Of a stretch of DNA of 64,000 bases, positions 1-8,816 are shown one piece after another (the stretch's first letter is position 1; each line of letters begins with the position of its first letter). The DNA is taken from NCBI RefSeq assembly GCF_002933275.1, contig NZ_PSSX01000002.1:62001-126000 (forward strand), given 5' to 3'. The position numbers and the translations under genes are program-made. Source of the DNA: Marinobacter maroccanus (GTDB lineage Bacteria > Pseudomonadota > Gammaproteobacteria > Pseudomonadales > Oleiphilaceae). Under the pieces are notes generated by a model. It was not told where the DNA came from, did no database searches, and saw nothing but the letters and a program-made list of their open reading frames with translations.

Positions 1-916
1 ATTCCTGTCTCAGGAAATCGTTGGAGAGCACCTCACCGGCAATGCGCATCGCCTCTACCAGCGGCACGCCACTGGTGGTCAAAATGCTCAGGGTGCTGGC
101 ATACCGGGCGGTGTTTACCCCACGAACCATCCCGGAAAACAGTGGCAGATGTAACAAACGCTTGTGAAACCGCAGGCGGAACCCGGGCTTGGTCAGGAAA
201 AACCGGAACACCATCAGTGCCCCGACCAGCAGTATAAACAGGTAGACACCGAAATCCGCCAGAAATTCCGACACCGCAAGCATCGCCATGGTCAGCGTTG
301 GTAACTCCTGTCCCTGCTTCAGAAACACATCAATGATGTCCGGCACCACATAGGTGAGCAGGAACACCACGATGGCAATGGCGACGATACTCAGAATGAT
401 GGGATAGATCGCCGCCAGCTGAATTTTCTGGCGCGCTTCCTGACGGTTTTCGGTGTAATCCGCCAGCCGGTTGAGTACCAGGTCCAGATGGCCGGCGTGC
501 TCGCCTGCAGCCACGGTAGACCGATACAGTCTCGGAAAGGCTCTTGGAAACTCACCCAGGCTGTCTGCCAGGGTGTAGCCCTCCATGACCTTGGCCCGGA
601 TCGCGATCAGCATGCTGCGTATTCTGGATTTCGGCGACTGCTGGGCCGCCGCAGAGAGCGCCTGCTCAATGGGAATGCCTGATTGAATCAGCGTTGCCAG
701 CTGGCGGGTAACCAGTGCCAGGTCGGCAGCAGCCAAAGAACCCCGACTACTCAGGGGATTGCTACGGGCCTGTTTTTCCGCTGCCGGCTCAACCGCCAGT
801 GGCGTCAGGCCGCGGTCCCGGAGTTGCTGGCGGACGGCTCTCGGGGCATCCGCCTCGACCACACCATGCTTCTGCTTGCCCCGGGAATCTAGCGCCTTGT
901 ATTCGTAAGCTGGCAT
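1..916 (-). CDS. gspF: Type II secretion inner-membrane platform protein GspF (3' part beyond window)
   Basis: Reading the minus strand from the ATG at 914-916 gives about 305 residues with no stop before the window edge, so the C-terminus is missing. The N-terminus MPAYEYKALDSRGKQ is typical of GspF/PilC proteins. It is followed by the first cytoplasmic helical domain, a membrane segment (IILSIVAIAIVVFLLTYVV) and a second hydrophobic stretch, then the start of the second GspF domain. In the family this protein is the inner-membrane platform that contacts the GspE ATPase and drives pseudopilus assembly. Its start lies only 3 bp after the gspE stop, so the two are probably co-transcribed. Family assignment is firm; a pilus PilC is the main alternative but fits the gspE/gspC neighbours less well. 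Confidence 0.9.
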   Translation of the reverse strand, partial: MPAYEYKALDSRGKQKHGVVEADAPRAVRQQLRDRGLTPLAVEPAAEKQARSNPLSSRGSLAAADLALVTRQLATLIQSGIPIEQALSAAAQQSPKSRIRSMLIAIRAKVMEGYTLADSLGEFPRAFPRLYRSTVAAGEHAGHLDLVLNRLADYTENRQEARQKIQLAAIYPIILSIVAIAIVVFLLTYVVPDIIDVFLKQGQELPTLTMAMLAVSEFLADFGVYLFILLVGALMVFRFFLTKPGFRLRFHKRLLHLPLFSGMVRGVNTARYASTLSILTTSGVPLVEAMRIAGEVLSNDFLRQE

Positions 917-919
917 GAT

Positions 920-2428
920 TTACTGACCCCGGTGCGTAACGCGGAGCACTTCTTCCACCGTGGTCACACCATCCAGTATTTTCTGCACACCATCTGCGTG
1001 AATACTCGGGCCATGCTGGCGAGCCACCTTCTCCAGGTCCAGTTCTCCAGCCCGCTTGTGAATCAGAGAGCTGATTTCCTCGGAGATCTCCACCACCTCG
1101 TAGATACCGATACGCCCGCGATACCCCAGCTGGTTGCAATGGCTACAACCGGTTGCCCGGTAAATGGTGGGCGGATTGCCGGGGTCCTGCTGCAGGAATT
1201 CGCAGTGCTCTTCTGTTGGTGTGTAGGGCTCCCGACATTCCTTGCACAGAACCCGAACCAGCCGCTGGGCGACAATGCCCACCAGGCTCGATGAAATCAG
1301 GAAGGGCTCAATGCCCATGTCCATAAGCCGGGTGATGGCGCCAACGGCGGTGTTGGTATGCAGCGTGGACAGCACAAGGTGGCCGGTCAGACTCGCCTGT
1401 ACTGCGATCTCCGCCGTTTCCAGGTCACGGATTTCACCAATCATTACCACGTCGGGATCCTGGCGCAGAATGGCCCGAAGCCCCCGGGCAAAGGTCATGT
1501 CCACTTTGGTGTTGACCTGGGTCTGGCCAATCCCCGGCAGGTTGTATTCGATGGGGTCTTCAACGGTCAGGATGTTGCGGCTGCGATCGTTGATTTCCTG
1601 AAGTGAGGCATAAAGTGTTGTGGATTTACCGGAACCGGTCGGGCCGGTCACCAGCAGGATACCGTAGGGCCGGTAAATCAACTTGCGCAGAACCTTCAGG
1701 TCCTGCCCCGCCATACCCAGGGATTCCAGACGGATGGCACCTGCCTGCTTATCCAGCAAACGCAGCACCACGCGCTCCCCGCTTGAAGACGGCATGGTCG
1801 ATACCCGGATATCCACTTCACGCCCTGCCACCCGAAGTGCGATACGGCCATCCTGGGGCACGCGCTTCTCGGCAATATCCAGCTTCGCCATAACCTTGAT
1901 CCGGGACACCAGCAACGGCGCCAGCGCCCGCTTGGGCTCTACAACTTCCCGCAGCACGCCATCCACCCTGAAACGCACCACCAGCCGCTTTTCATAGGTT
2001 TCAATGTGAACGTCCGACGCACTGGTTTTCACGGCTTCGGTCAGGATGGCGTTAATCAGCCGGATGATCGGCGCATCGTCCTCCTGCTCCAGCAAATCCT
2101 CGGTTTCCGGCACCGAATCCGCCAGGGAGGCCAGATCCATATCGTCGCCGATTCCCTCAACCATCTGCATGGCTTCGGCGGAATCGTTCTGATACGCCGA
2201 ATTCAGGGCCTGATCGAACCGGTCCGGATCAATGGTGGCAAAACGGGCCCGACCGCCACTGATTCGGTTGGCTTCCGCCAGGGCGGAATGGGACGCACCG
2301 GGGCGAACCAGAATAACTGGCTCTCCGGCCTCCGAACGGGTCAGGATTACTCCGTTGCGCTTGGCAAAAGTAAACGGAAGACGGCCCAGCGGAGCATCCT
2401 GCGGCTGAAGTTCAGTGTCTGTGGTCAA
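920..2428 (-). CDS. gspE: Type II secretion ATPase GspE
   Basis: The 502-residue protein has an N-terminal GspE domain and a C-terminal AAA-type secretion ATPase domain. Walker A is GPTGSGKST at about residues 262-270. The Asp box, Walker B (DPDVVMIGEIRD) and His box follow, and a CxxC...CxxC zinc motif (CKEC...CSHC) lies near residues 415-450, as in GspE. It should hydrolyse ATP at the cytoplasmic face of the secretion machine to power pseudopilus growth. It is transcribed away from gspC and directly precedes gspF. Length and motifs are complete. Confidence 0.95.
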   Translation of the reverse strand: MTTDTELQPQDAPLGRLPFTFAKRNGVILTRSEAGEPVILVRPGASHSALAEANRISGGRARFATIDPDRFDQALNSAYQNDSAEAMQMVEGIGDDMDLASLADSVPETEDLLEQEDDAPIIRLINAILTEAVKTSASDVHIETYEKRLVVRFRVDGVLREVVEPKRALAPLLVSRIKVMAKLDIAEKRVPQDGRIALRVAGREVDIRVSTMPSSSGERVVLRLLDKQAGAIRLESLGMAGQDLKVLRKLIYRPYGILLVTGPTGSGKSTTLYASLQEINDRSRNILTVEDPIEYNLPGIGQTQVNTKVDMTFARGLRAILRQDPDVVMIGEIRDLETAEIAVQASLTGHLVLSTLHTNTAVGAITRLMDMGIEPFLISSSLVGIVAQRLVRVLCKECREPYTPTEEHCEFLQQDPGNPPTIYRATGCSHCNQLGYRGRIGIYEVVEISEEISSLIHKRAGELDLEKVARQHGPSIHADGVQKILDGVTTVEEVLRVTHRGQ

Positions 2429-2594
2429 GGTCGTCCTCGTTCGTGAAACCCTTTTCGATTCAACTAATTCAGAAAGGCTACCACAGGATATGGACCCGCT
2501 GAATAACTCTATACACTATACTGCCAATAAAACGTTGCAGTCTGATAACCTGTGAGCTTTTTCCCGGCCCACAAACTTGCATTCAGGATGATCA

Positions 2595-3245
2595 ATGCTC
2601 CTAAACAATGAACGGCTTCCCCTGATTCTCGCGATCGTGGCAGGGGCCGCCATGGTCGCTCTGACAGCCTGGCAGGGTTACCGTTTCTGGCAAATGGAAA
2701 GGCAACAAGGCAATTACGGCACTGTGCAGCCAATGGTCTCCGATCCGGCTGCCGGTCGTGAGCCACCCAGCGTGAATCTGTCGTCCCTGGATCTGTTCGG
2801 GGCCGCGTCGGGCGAAAGCGCGCCGGCGGAAATGGATACCGAGAACCTGCCGGAAACCAACCTTCGATTGTTTCTTCGCGGCGTTCTGGCCGCCGATGGC
2901 GAGTTCCCGGGCAGCGCCCTGATCGAAGATGACAAGAGTAAAACCGAAGCCTACCTCGTCGGTGACGAATTGCCCGGCAACGCCACCCTGCGCTCGGTAC
3001 ACCCGAACCGGGTGATCATCGAGCGCTCCGGCAAACTCGAAAACCTCTATTTCCCGGAGTCTGAAGACCGCAGCGGCATGTCCTTCACTGCTGACCAGCA
3101 GGAAGCGCAGGCCGCTGAGGCCCAGCAGGCTGCATCCCCATCGCCCTCAAGAGCGCCCGCCTCCGCTACCAGCGATGAGCAGCGCCGGGAGGAAATCCGC
3201 CGGCGCCTTGAGCAGCTCAGGGAACGCCTACGGAACAATAACTGA
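2595..3245 (+). CDS. gspC: Short GspC-like type II secretion protein (no PDZ domain)
   Basis: This 216-residue protein has one N-terminal membrane helix (about residues 8-26). A periplasmic segment follows with the homology-region pattern of GspC (LRLFLRGVLAADGEFPGSALIEDD...YLVGDELPGNATLRSVHPNRVIIE). The C-terminus is Ala/Pro/Ser-rich and then charged (RREEIRRRLEQLRERLR), with no PDZ domain, so it is shorter than classical GspC. GspC links the inner-membrane platform to the outer-membrane secretin. It is divergent from gspE with a 166-bp gap that should hold both promoters. The ATG at 2595 follows a weak ribosome site. Assignment to the GspC/T2SSC family is confident; exact subtype is not. 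Confidence 0.8.
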   Translation: MLLNNERLPLILAIVAGAAMVALTAWQGYRFWQMERQQGNYGTVQPMVSDPAAGREPPSVNLSSLDLFGAASGESAPAEMDTENLPETNLRLFLRGVLAADGEFPGSALIEDDKSKTEAYLVGDELPGNATLRSVHPNRVIIERSGKLENLYFPESEDRSGMSFTADQQEAQAAEAQQAASPSPSRAPASATSDEQRREEIRRRLEQLRERLRNNN

Positions 3246-3253
3246 GGCGCCCC

Positions 3254-3916
3254 ATGGAAACGGCCGCTATCCAGATACGCCGCCGTTCCAGTCTGCTGCC
3301 TGCGTTATTGTTCGTGGTTTCCGTTGTAGGAGCCTTCGAACTCGGCTCCCGACTGATGAACTATGTCCAGAAGGAGTTCGGCACCGAGGCCCACCAGCGC
3401 CTGGAAAACTGGCAACGCCTCCACGCGCTCGCCGCGAACGCCCCCATCGACCGGCAACTTCGGCTGGTCAACTCCTTCTTCAACCGGGTGACTTTTGTCA
3501 GCGATATCCGCCACTGGGGCGAGGAAGACTATTGGGCAACCCCAGTTGAATTGCTCACCACCAACGGCGGGGATTGCGAGGATTTTTCCATCGCCAAATA
3601 CCTGACCCTCAAGTCCATGGGCGTGCCGGATGACCAGCTGCGGATTGTGTATGTCAAAGCCCTGGAGCTGAACCAGGCCCACATGGTGTTGGCATGGTAT
3701 CCGGAGCCGGACGCAGACCCGCTGATCCTGGACAACCTTATAAATGACATCAAGCCTGCCTCTCAACGCACTGATATCGAACCTGTTTACAGCTTCAACG
3801 GTGAAGGCCTTTGGCTCAATCAATCCGGCGGAGCGCGTACCCGAATCGGCGAAGCGGGGAGGCTTTCCCGTTGGCAGGACCTGAACAGCCGGCTGACCGA
3901 ATCACTCCGGCCCTGA
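3254..3916 (+). CDS. LapG-like transglutaminase-like cysteine protease
   Basis: The 220-residue protein has an N-terminal signal or anchor helix (about 13-30) and then a bacterial transglutaminase-like cysteine peptidase domain. The catalytic residues are visible: Cys in GGDCEDFSIAKY, His in QAHMVLAWY and Asp in LILDNLIND. In characterised members (LapG) this periplasmic enzyme clips giant adhesins from the cell surface when c-di-GMP falls, under control of LapD. No LapD or adhesin lies in this window. It starts 8 bp after gspC and is probably in the same transcript, so a role linked to secretion rather than adhesin release is possible. Confidence 0.85.
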   Translation: METAAIQIRRRSSLLPALLFVVSVVGAFELGSRLMNYVQKEFGTEAHQRLENWQRLHALAANAPIDRQLRLVNSFFNRVTFVSDIRHWGEEDYWATPVELLTTNGGDCEDFSIAKYLTLKSMGVPDDQLRIVYVKALELNQAHMVLAWYPEPDADPLILDNLINDIKPASQRTDIEPVYSFNGEGLWLNQSGGARTRIGEAGRLSRWQDLNSRLTESLRP

Positions 3917-4037
3917 GCTCCATTTCAACGCATCGACTGGCGGCAAATGACAGCGCGACTGGCGCCAAGCGACATCTGTAGCAGGCGCAGACCCGCTAGA
4001 ATGCGCCACATTGTTTTTAACCGGGAGAATGAGACAC

Positions 4038-5642
4038 ATGCGACGCTGGAACGGCTGGGGTGACGAAGGATTCAATCTGGCAATGCCGGAACAGGGTCAG
4101 GACTTTCTGGCTGCGCGGATTGGTAACGGCCGCCCGCTTGCGGATGCGACCCTGGAATCAGTTTGCGCCAAAGTGCCGGAATCCCGCCTGAACCCGCCGG
4201 GGGAGCTGGAAGCACTGATCGACACAAGCCCGGAAGCGCGGGTGCGGCATGCCCGCGGCCAGAGCCTTGGGGACTGGCTGGCGATGCGCAGCGGCGAGTT
4301 TGGCGTGTTTCCCGATGCTGTTGCCTTCCCCACTACCAGCGACGAAGTTCGAACCCTCCTCCACTGGGCCACAGAGCAAAGTATTCATCTGATCCCCTAC
4401 GGTGGTGGCACCAGTGTAGCCGGGCATATCAACCCATTGGACAAAGGCAAGCCGGTGCTGACCGTAGATATGGGCAAAATGAATCGCCTGTTGGATCTGG
4501 ACCCGGAAAGCCAGATCGCGACGTTCGGCGCGGGTACACCCGGCCCTCTGGTGGAATCCCAGCTCCGGGCCCACGGCTATACACTCGGGCATTTTCCCCA
4601 GTCTTTCGAGCTGTCCACCGTTGGCGGCTGGGTGGCGTCCCGGTCCAGTGGCCAGCAGTCCCTGCGTTATGGCCGTATTGAACAACTCTTTGCGGGTGGC
4701 CGCGTCGAAACCCTGCAAGGCACCCTCAATCTGCCAACCATACCGGCCTCCAGCGCCGGGCCGGATATCCGGGAAATGATTCTTGGCTCAGAAGGCCGTA
4801 TCGGGCTGATCACCGAGGTGAAGGTTCGGGTCACCCCGCTTCCCGAACACGAGAGTTTCCATGTGGTCTTTTTCCCGGACTGGGAGAGTGCCCGCACTGC
4901 GAGCCGCCTGCTGGTGCAGAACCGCACCCAACTGTCGATGCTCAGGCTGAGTAATGCGATGGAAACCGAAACCCAGCTGGCACTGGCTGGCCACCCCAGA
5001 CTGACCGGCATGCTCGAGAGCTTTCTTTCGCTCCGTGGCGCAGGCACCGGCAAATGCATGATGACCTTCGGCATCACCGGCACCCGACGCCAGACCCGAA
5101 ATGCCCTGAAAGAGGCCCGCAGCATCTGCAAGGCCCAAAACGGTGTCTATACCGGCACCCGGCTTGGCGATAAGTGGGCGGCCAAGCGTTTTACCATGCC
5201 CTATCTGAGGGAGGCCCTCTGGCAGATGGGGTACGCCGTTGATACGTTGGAGACCGCCACCGACTGGGACAACGTCGACAATCTGCTGGGGCTGATCGAG
5301 AACAATCTTCGTGATGGGCTAACCGACCAACAGGAGAACACCCACGTATTCACACACCTTTCCCATTTTTACAGCCAGGGCTGCAGCATCTACACCACCT
5401 ATGTGTTCCGGGTGGGCGACAGCTACGAGGAAACGCTCGCCCGCTGGCAAAAACTCAAAACCAGCACGTCCGAACTCATCGTGAACAACCGTGGCACCAT
5501 CAGCCACCAGCATGGTGTCGGCAAGGATCACGCCCCTTATCTGCCAATGGAAAAAGGCGAACTGGGAATGTTAGCTATCCGTTCCCTGTGCCATACCTTT
5601 GACCCCGACGCCATCCTGAACCCGGAGACCCTGGTGAAATGA
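4038..5642 (+). CDS. FAD-binding oxidase of the AGPS/GlcD family
   Basis: A 534-residue flavoprotein of the vanillyl-alcohol-oxidase fold. The FAD-binding segment includes the PYGGGTSVAGHIN loop and ELSTVGGWVASRSSGQQSLRYG. The C-terminal part carries GTISHQHGVGKDH, which resembles the His-rich signature of alkyl-dihydroxyacetone-phosphate synthase. I chose the ATG at 4038 because GGGAG sits 10 nt upstream; in-frame TTG (4011) and ATG (4029) starts lack good spacing. A TAGAAT box at 3997-4002 could be the -10. It overlaps the next gene by 4 bp (ATGA). True ether-lipid synthesis is unproven; a D-2-hydroxyacid dehydrogenase role is the alternative. Confidence 0.82.
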   Translation: MRRWNGWGDEGFNLAMPEQGQDFLAARIGNGRPLADATLESVCAKVPESRLNPPGELEALIDTSPEARVRHARGQSLGDWLAMRSGEFGVFPDAVAFPTTSDEVRTLLHWATEQSIHLIPYGGGTSVAGHINPLDKGKPVLTVDMGKMNRLLDLDPESQIATFGAGTPGPLVESQLRAHGYTLGHFPQSFELSTVGGWVASRSSGQQSLRYGRIEQLFAGGRVETLQGTLNLPTIPASSAGPDIREMILGSEGRIGLITEVKVRVTPLPEHESFHVVFFPDWESARTASRLLVQNRTQLSMLRLSNAMETETQLALAGHPRLTGMLESFLSLRGAGTGKCMMTFGITGTRRQTRNALKEARSICKAQNGVYTGTRLGDKWAAKRFTMPYLREALWQMGYAVDTLETATDWDNVDNLLGLIENNLRDGLTDQQENTHVFTHLSHFYSQGCSIYTTYVFRVGDSYEETLARWQKLKTSTSELIVNNRGTISHQHGVGKDHAPYLPMEKGELGMLAIRSLCHTFDPDAILNPETLVK

Positions 5643-7267
5643 GCGCAACGCCAAATGGGAGCCCCAATATGAACCGGACCGAGACCCTCAATACGCTGCG
5701 TTCAGGGAGCAACGAATTTGATGTGGTGGTGGTCGGCGGCGGCATCACCGGTGCCGGCGTTGCCAGGGAGGCAGCGGGCAGCGGCCTGCGCACCCTTCTG
5801 GTGGAGCAGAAAGACTTTTCCTGGGGCACCTCTAGCCGCTCGTCCAAGATGGTGCATGGTGGCCTTCGATACCTGGGCAGCGGCCATTACGGTCTCACCC
5901 GGGACGCAGTGCGCGAACGGGAACGACTGATGGCGGAAGCACCGGGGTTAATCGATCCCCTGCGCTTTATCATGCCCCACTTCAAAGGCCAGTTTCCCGG
6001 CCCCCGACTATTCCAGACCCTACTCCGGGTTTACGATTTCATTGCCCGCAACCACAGCCGCCACTTTCTGACCCCGGCCGAATCCATGTTCTGGGTGCCG
6101 GGGCTGACCGGGGAAAACCTGGCCGGCGCCAGCGGCTTTACCGACGCGGTCACCGACGACTCAAGGCTGGTCCTTCGGCTGATTGCCGAAGCCCGCAGGG
6201 ATGGGGCGCTCTGCCTAAATTACACCCGGGCACTCGAAGTAAAACGCAGTGGCGGCCAGGTATCGGGCTTGCTGATTCAGCCCGAGGACAACGAGACGCC
6301 CATCGAGATCTCCGCGCCACTGGTGATCAACGCGACCGGCGCCTGGGCCGATCGGCTGCAATCCAGTGACACCTCCGAGGCCGCCATGAACATCCGCCCC
6401 CTGCGCGGCAGCCATCTGGTGCTCCCCTGGTCCTGCCTGCCGGTGTCCTGTTCAGTTTCCCTGTTTCATCCTGAAGATGGCCGCCCCGTATTTGCCTTTC
6501 CCTGGTTGGGCACGACCGTTCTCGGCACCACCGATCTTGACCATGAAGGCGACCTTGATCAGGAGCCGGTGATTTCTGAAGCCGAGACCGCCTATCTGCT
6601 CGAGATCGCCGCACGTTTGTTTCCGGGCAGCCCCATTGGCCGTGGCGATATACTTTCAACCTGGGCCGGGGTGCGGCCCGTGGTAACGGATGGCTCCGGT
6701 AAGGCGCCCTCCAAAGAAAACCGGGAACACGAACTCCGGGTCGACCGTGGGCTGCTCAGCATCGCCGGTGGCAAGCTCACCACCTTCCGTGTCATCGCCC
6801 GGGAAGCGCTCACCCGGGGACTTGGCGAAGATGCCGGCAAGGTTCTGCGGCCTGCGTCCGAACCGGTATTTCAGGCAGCAAAAGACTCCGTAAGGCCCGC
6901 CGCCGTTGGCCACCAGTGCTGGCAGCGACTCCAGGGGTTCTATGGTCCCGAGCTTGATCAACTTCTTGCCTCCGGATCACTGGAGCCTGTCACTCCGAAT
7001 CAAGCGTCCGACCTGCTCTGGGCGGAGCTTTACTGGGCCTGCGACAAAGAAGATGTGCAGCATCTGGACGATTTGCTTCTGCGCCGAACACGGTTGGGCC
7101 TCGTTCTGCCAAATGCCGGCAAAGCCCTTCTTCCGGAGATTCGCAGCCACTGCCAGCCCCTGCTTGGCTGGGATGACCAGCGTTGGGCTGAGGAACAGGC
7201 CCGCTACCTGGGGATCTATCACAACGCCTATTCGCTGCCACCCGCGGAGGCCTCCGATGCCAGCTGA
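5639..7267 (+). CDS. GlpD-like FAD-dependent glycerol-3-phosphate dehydrogenase
   Basis: The 542-residue protein has an N-terminal FAD Rossmann motif (VVVVGGGITGAGVAREAAGSG). It also has GlpD hallmarks: SWGTSSRSSKMVHGGLRYL, NATGAWAD, RGSHLVLPW, GTTDLDHEGD and IAGGKLTTFR. Members oxidise sn-glycerol-3-phosphate to dihydroxyacetone phosphate and pass electrons to quinone. It sits between the AGPS-like oxidase (4-bp overlap) and an FGGY kinase (11-bp overlap), so the three are translationally coupled. That setting suggests supply of DHAP to, or from, the first enzyme. I leave the symbol blank because housekeeping GlpD may lie elsewhere. Confidence 0.88.
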   Translation: MSATPNGSPNMNRTETLNTLRSGSNEFDVVVVGGGITGAGVAREAAGSGLRTLLVEQKDFSWGTSSRSSKMVHGGLRYLGSGHYGLTRDAVRERERLMAEAPGLIDPLRFIMPHFKGQFPGPRLFQTLLRVYDFIARNHSRHFLTPAESMFWVPGLTGENLAGASGFTDAVTDDSRLVLRLIAEARRDGALCLNYTRALEVKRSGGQVSGLLIQPEDNETPIEISAPLVINATGAWADRLQSSDTSEAAMNIRPLRGSHLVLPWSCLPVSCSVSLFHPEDGRPVFAFPWLGTTVLGTTDLDHEGDLDQEPVISEAETAYLLEIAARLFPGSPIGRGDILSTWAGVRPVVTDGSGKAPSKENREHELRVDRGLLSIAGGKLTTFRVIAREALTRGLGEDAGKVLRPASEPVFQAAKDSVRPAAVGHQCWQRLQGFYGPELDQLLASGSLEPVTPNQASDLLWAELYWACDKEDVQHLDDLLLRRTRLGLVLPNAGKALLPEIRSHCQPLLGWDDQRWAEEQARYLGIYHNAYSLPPAEASDAS

Positions 7268-8816
7268 GCCACTCATCCTGGCCATCGATAACGGCACCCA
7301 GAGCGTTCGGGCGCTGCTGTTCGATACCCGGGGCAACCTGGTGGGCAAAGGCAAGCAGGAAATCGAGCCCTATTTCTCGAGAGAACCCGGCTGGGCCGAA
7401 CAGCACCCGGAGTATTTTTGGGAGCAGCTCGGGGAAGCCTGCAAGTTGCTCTGGGATACCACAGAAGCAACGCCGGATCAGGTTGCAGGTGTCACAGTGA
7501 CCACCCAGCGGGGCACCGTCATTAATCTGGATGAAAACGGACACCCCCTGAGGCCAGCGATCATCTGGCTGGACCAGCGCCACGCAAAGGTCGAAGGCCC
7601 GGTCAAAGGGCCCTGGGGCTGGCTGTTCAAACTTGCCCGGTTGGAAGACACCATTAACCGGGTCCGGGAAAAGACCCAGGCCAACTGGATTGCCCAGAAT
7701 GAACCGGAGATCTGGGCAAAAACACGGCACTTCCTCTTGCTGTCTGGCTATCTCAATTACCGACTGACCGGGGATTTTAAAGACTCGACAGGAAGCCAGG
7801 TCGGATACCTGCCTTTCGACTACAAGAAACACCGCTGGGCCGGCCGGCGGGATTTCAAATGGCAGACCATGCCCGTCGAGCCGTCCATGCTGCCTGAGCT
7901 GGTAGCGCCCGGTGAAACACTGGGCCATTTGACCGATGAAGCCCGCAAGCACCTCGGCCTGACCAAAAGCCTGCCAGTGATCGCCGCTGCTTCCGACAAG
8001 GCCTGCGAGATTCTCGGCTCGGGCGGGCTGACACCCGACATCGGCTGCATGAGCTACGGCACCACCGCTACCATCAACACCACCAGCCAACGGTACGTGG
8101 AGCCAATCCGATTGATGCCACCCTATCCTACTGCATTGCCCAGTCACTACTCCACCGAGGTCATGATCTACCGCGGTTTCTGGATGGTGAGCTGGTTCAA
8201 GCGGGAGTTCGGCCTGCGGGAGCAAAAAATTGCCGAAGAAAGAGGCATCGAGCCCGAAGCACTGTTCGATGAACTGGTCAAGGCGGTGCCGCCCGGGTCC
8301 ATGGGCCTTATGTTGCAACCCTACTGGTCACCGGGTGTACGCCAGCCCGGGCCGGAAGCAAAAGGTTCGATTATCGGTTTCGGGGACGTTCATACCCGCT
8401 CTCATATTTATCGCGCCATTCTGGAAGGTCTTGCCTACGCGCTGCGGGAAGGAAAGGAAAAAATCGAAAAGCGCAGCGGCGTGAAAATCAGAAAGCTGCG
8501 GGTTGCCGGCGGTGGCTCCCAGAGTGATGCCGCCATGCAGCTAACCGCCGATGTGTTCGGATTACCGGCCGAAAGGCCTCACACCTATGAGACCTCCGGA
8601 CTCGGCGCCGCCATAGACGCGGCCGTGGGGTTGGGTCTGCATCCGGATTTCGACACCGCCGTGGCAAACATGACCCGGGTTGGCGACGTTTTCCACCCCA
8701 ATGAAGAAACCCGGGCCCTTTACCAGCAGCTCTACTCTGAGGTCTATCTGAAGATGTACCCCCAGCTTCAACCTCTGTACCGGAAGATCCGGGAGATTAC
8801 CGGCTATCCCCGGTAA
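7257..8816 (+). CDS. FGGY-family carbohydrate (glycerol-like) kinase
   Basis: A 519-residue kinase starting at the ATG at 7257, with GGAGG six bases upstream. The reading frame is open further upstream, but that part only shadows the preceding gene. The N-terminal phosphate-binding motif is ILAIDNGTQSVRALLFD; ITTQRG-like (VTVTTQRGT), WLDQR and C-terminal LRVAGGGSQSDAAMQLTADVFGLP are all FGGY features. It phosphorylates a small polyol or sugar; given the GlpD-like neighbour, glycerol or a glycerol derivative is the best guess. It is last in the operon, and its 3' end overlaps the convergent DadA-like gene by 20 bp. Confidence 0.88.
   Translation: MPAEPLILAIDNGTQSVRALLFDTRGNLVGKGKQEIEPYFSREPGWAEQHPEYFWEQLGEACKLLWDTTEATPDQVAGVTVTTQRGTVINLDENGHPLRPAIIWLDQRHAKVEGPVKGPWGWLFKLARLEDTINRVREKTQANWIAQNEPEIWAKTRHFLLLSGYLNYRLTGDFKDSTGSQVGYLPFDYKKHRWAGRRDFKWQTMPVEPSMLPELVAPGETLGHLTDEARKHLGLTKSLPVIAAASDKACEILGSGGLTPDIGCMSYGTTATINTTSQRYVEPIRLMPPYPTALPSHYSTEVMIYRGFWMVSWFKREFGLREQKIAEERGIEPEALFDELVKAVPPGSMGLMLQPYWSPGVRQPGPEAKGSIIGFGDVHTRSHIYRAILEGLAYALREGKEKIEKRSGVKIRKLRVAGGGSQSDAAMQLTADVFGLPAERPHTYETSGLGAAIDAAVGLGLHPDFDTAVANMTRVGDVFHPNEETRALYQQLYSEVYLKMYPQLQPLYRKIREITGYPR

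Noticed and set aside
6990..8318. A 442-codon minus-strand frame opposite the GlpD-like and kinase genes
   Set aside because: It lies wholly antisense to two well-supported genes, with no recognisable domain.
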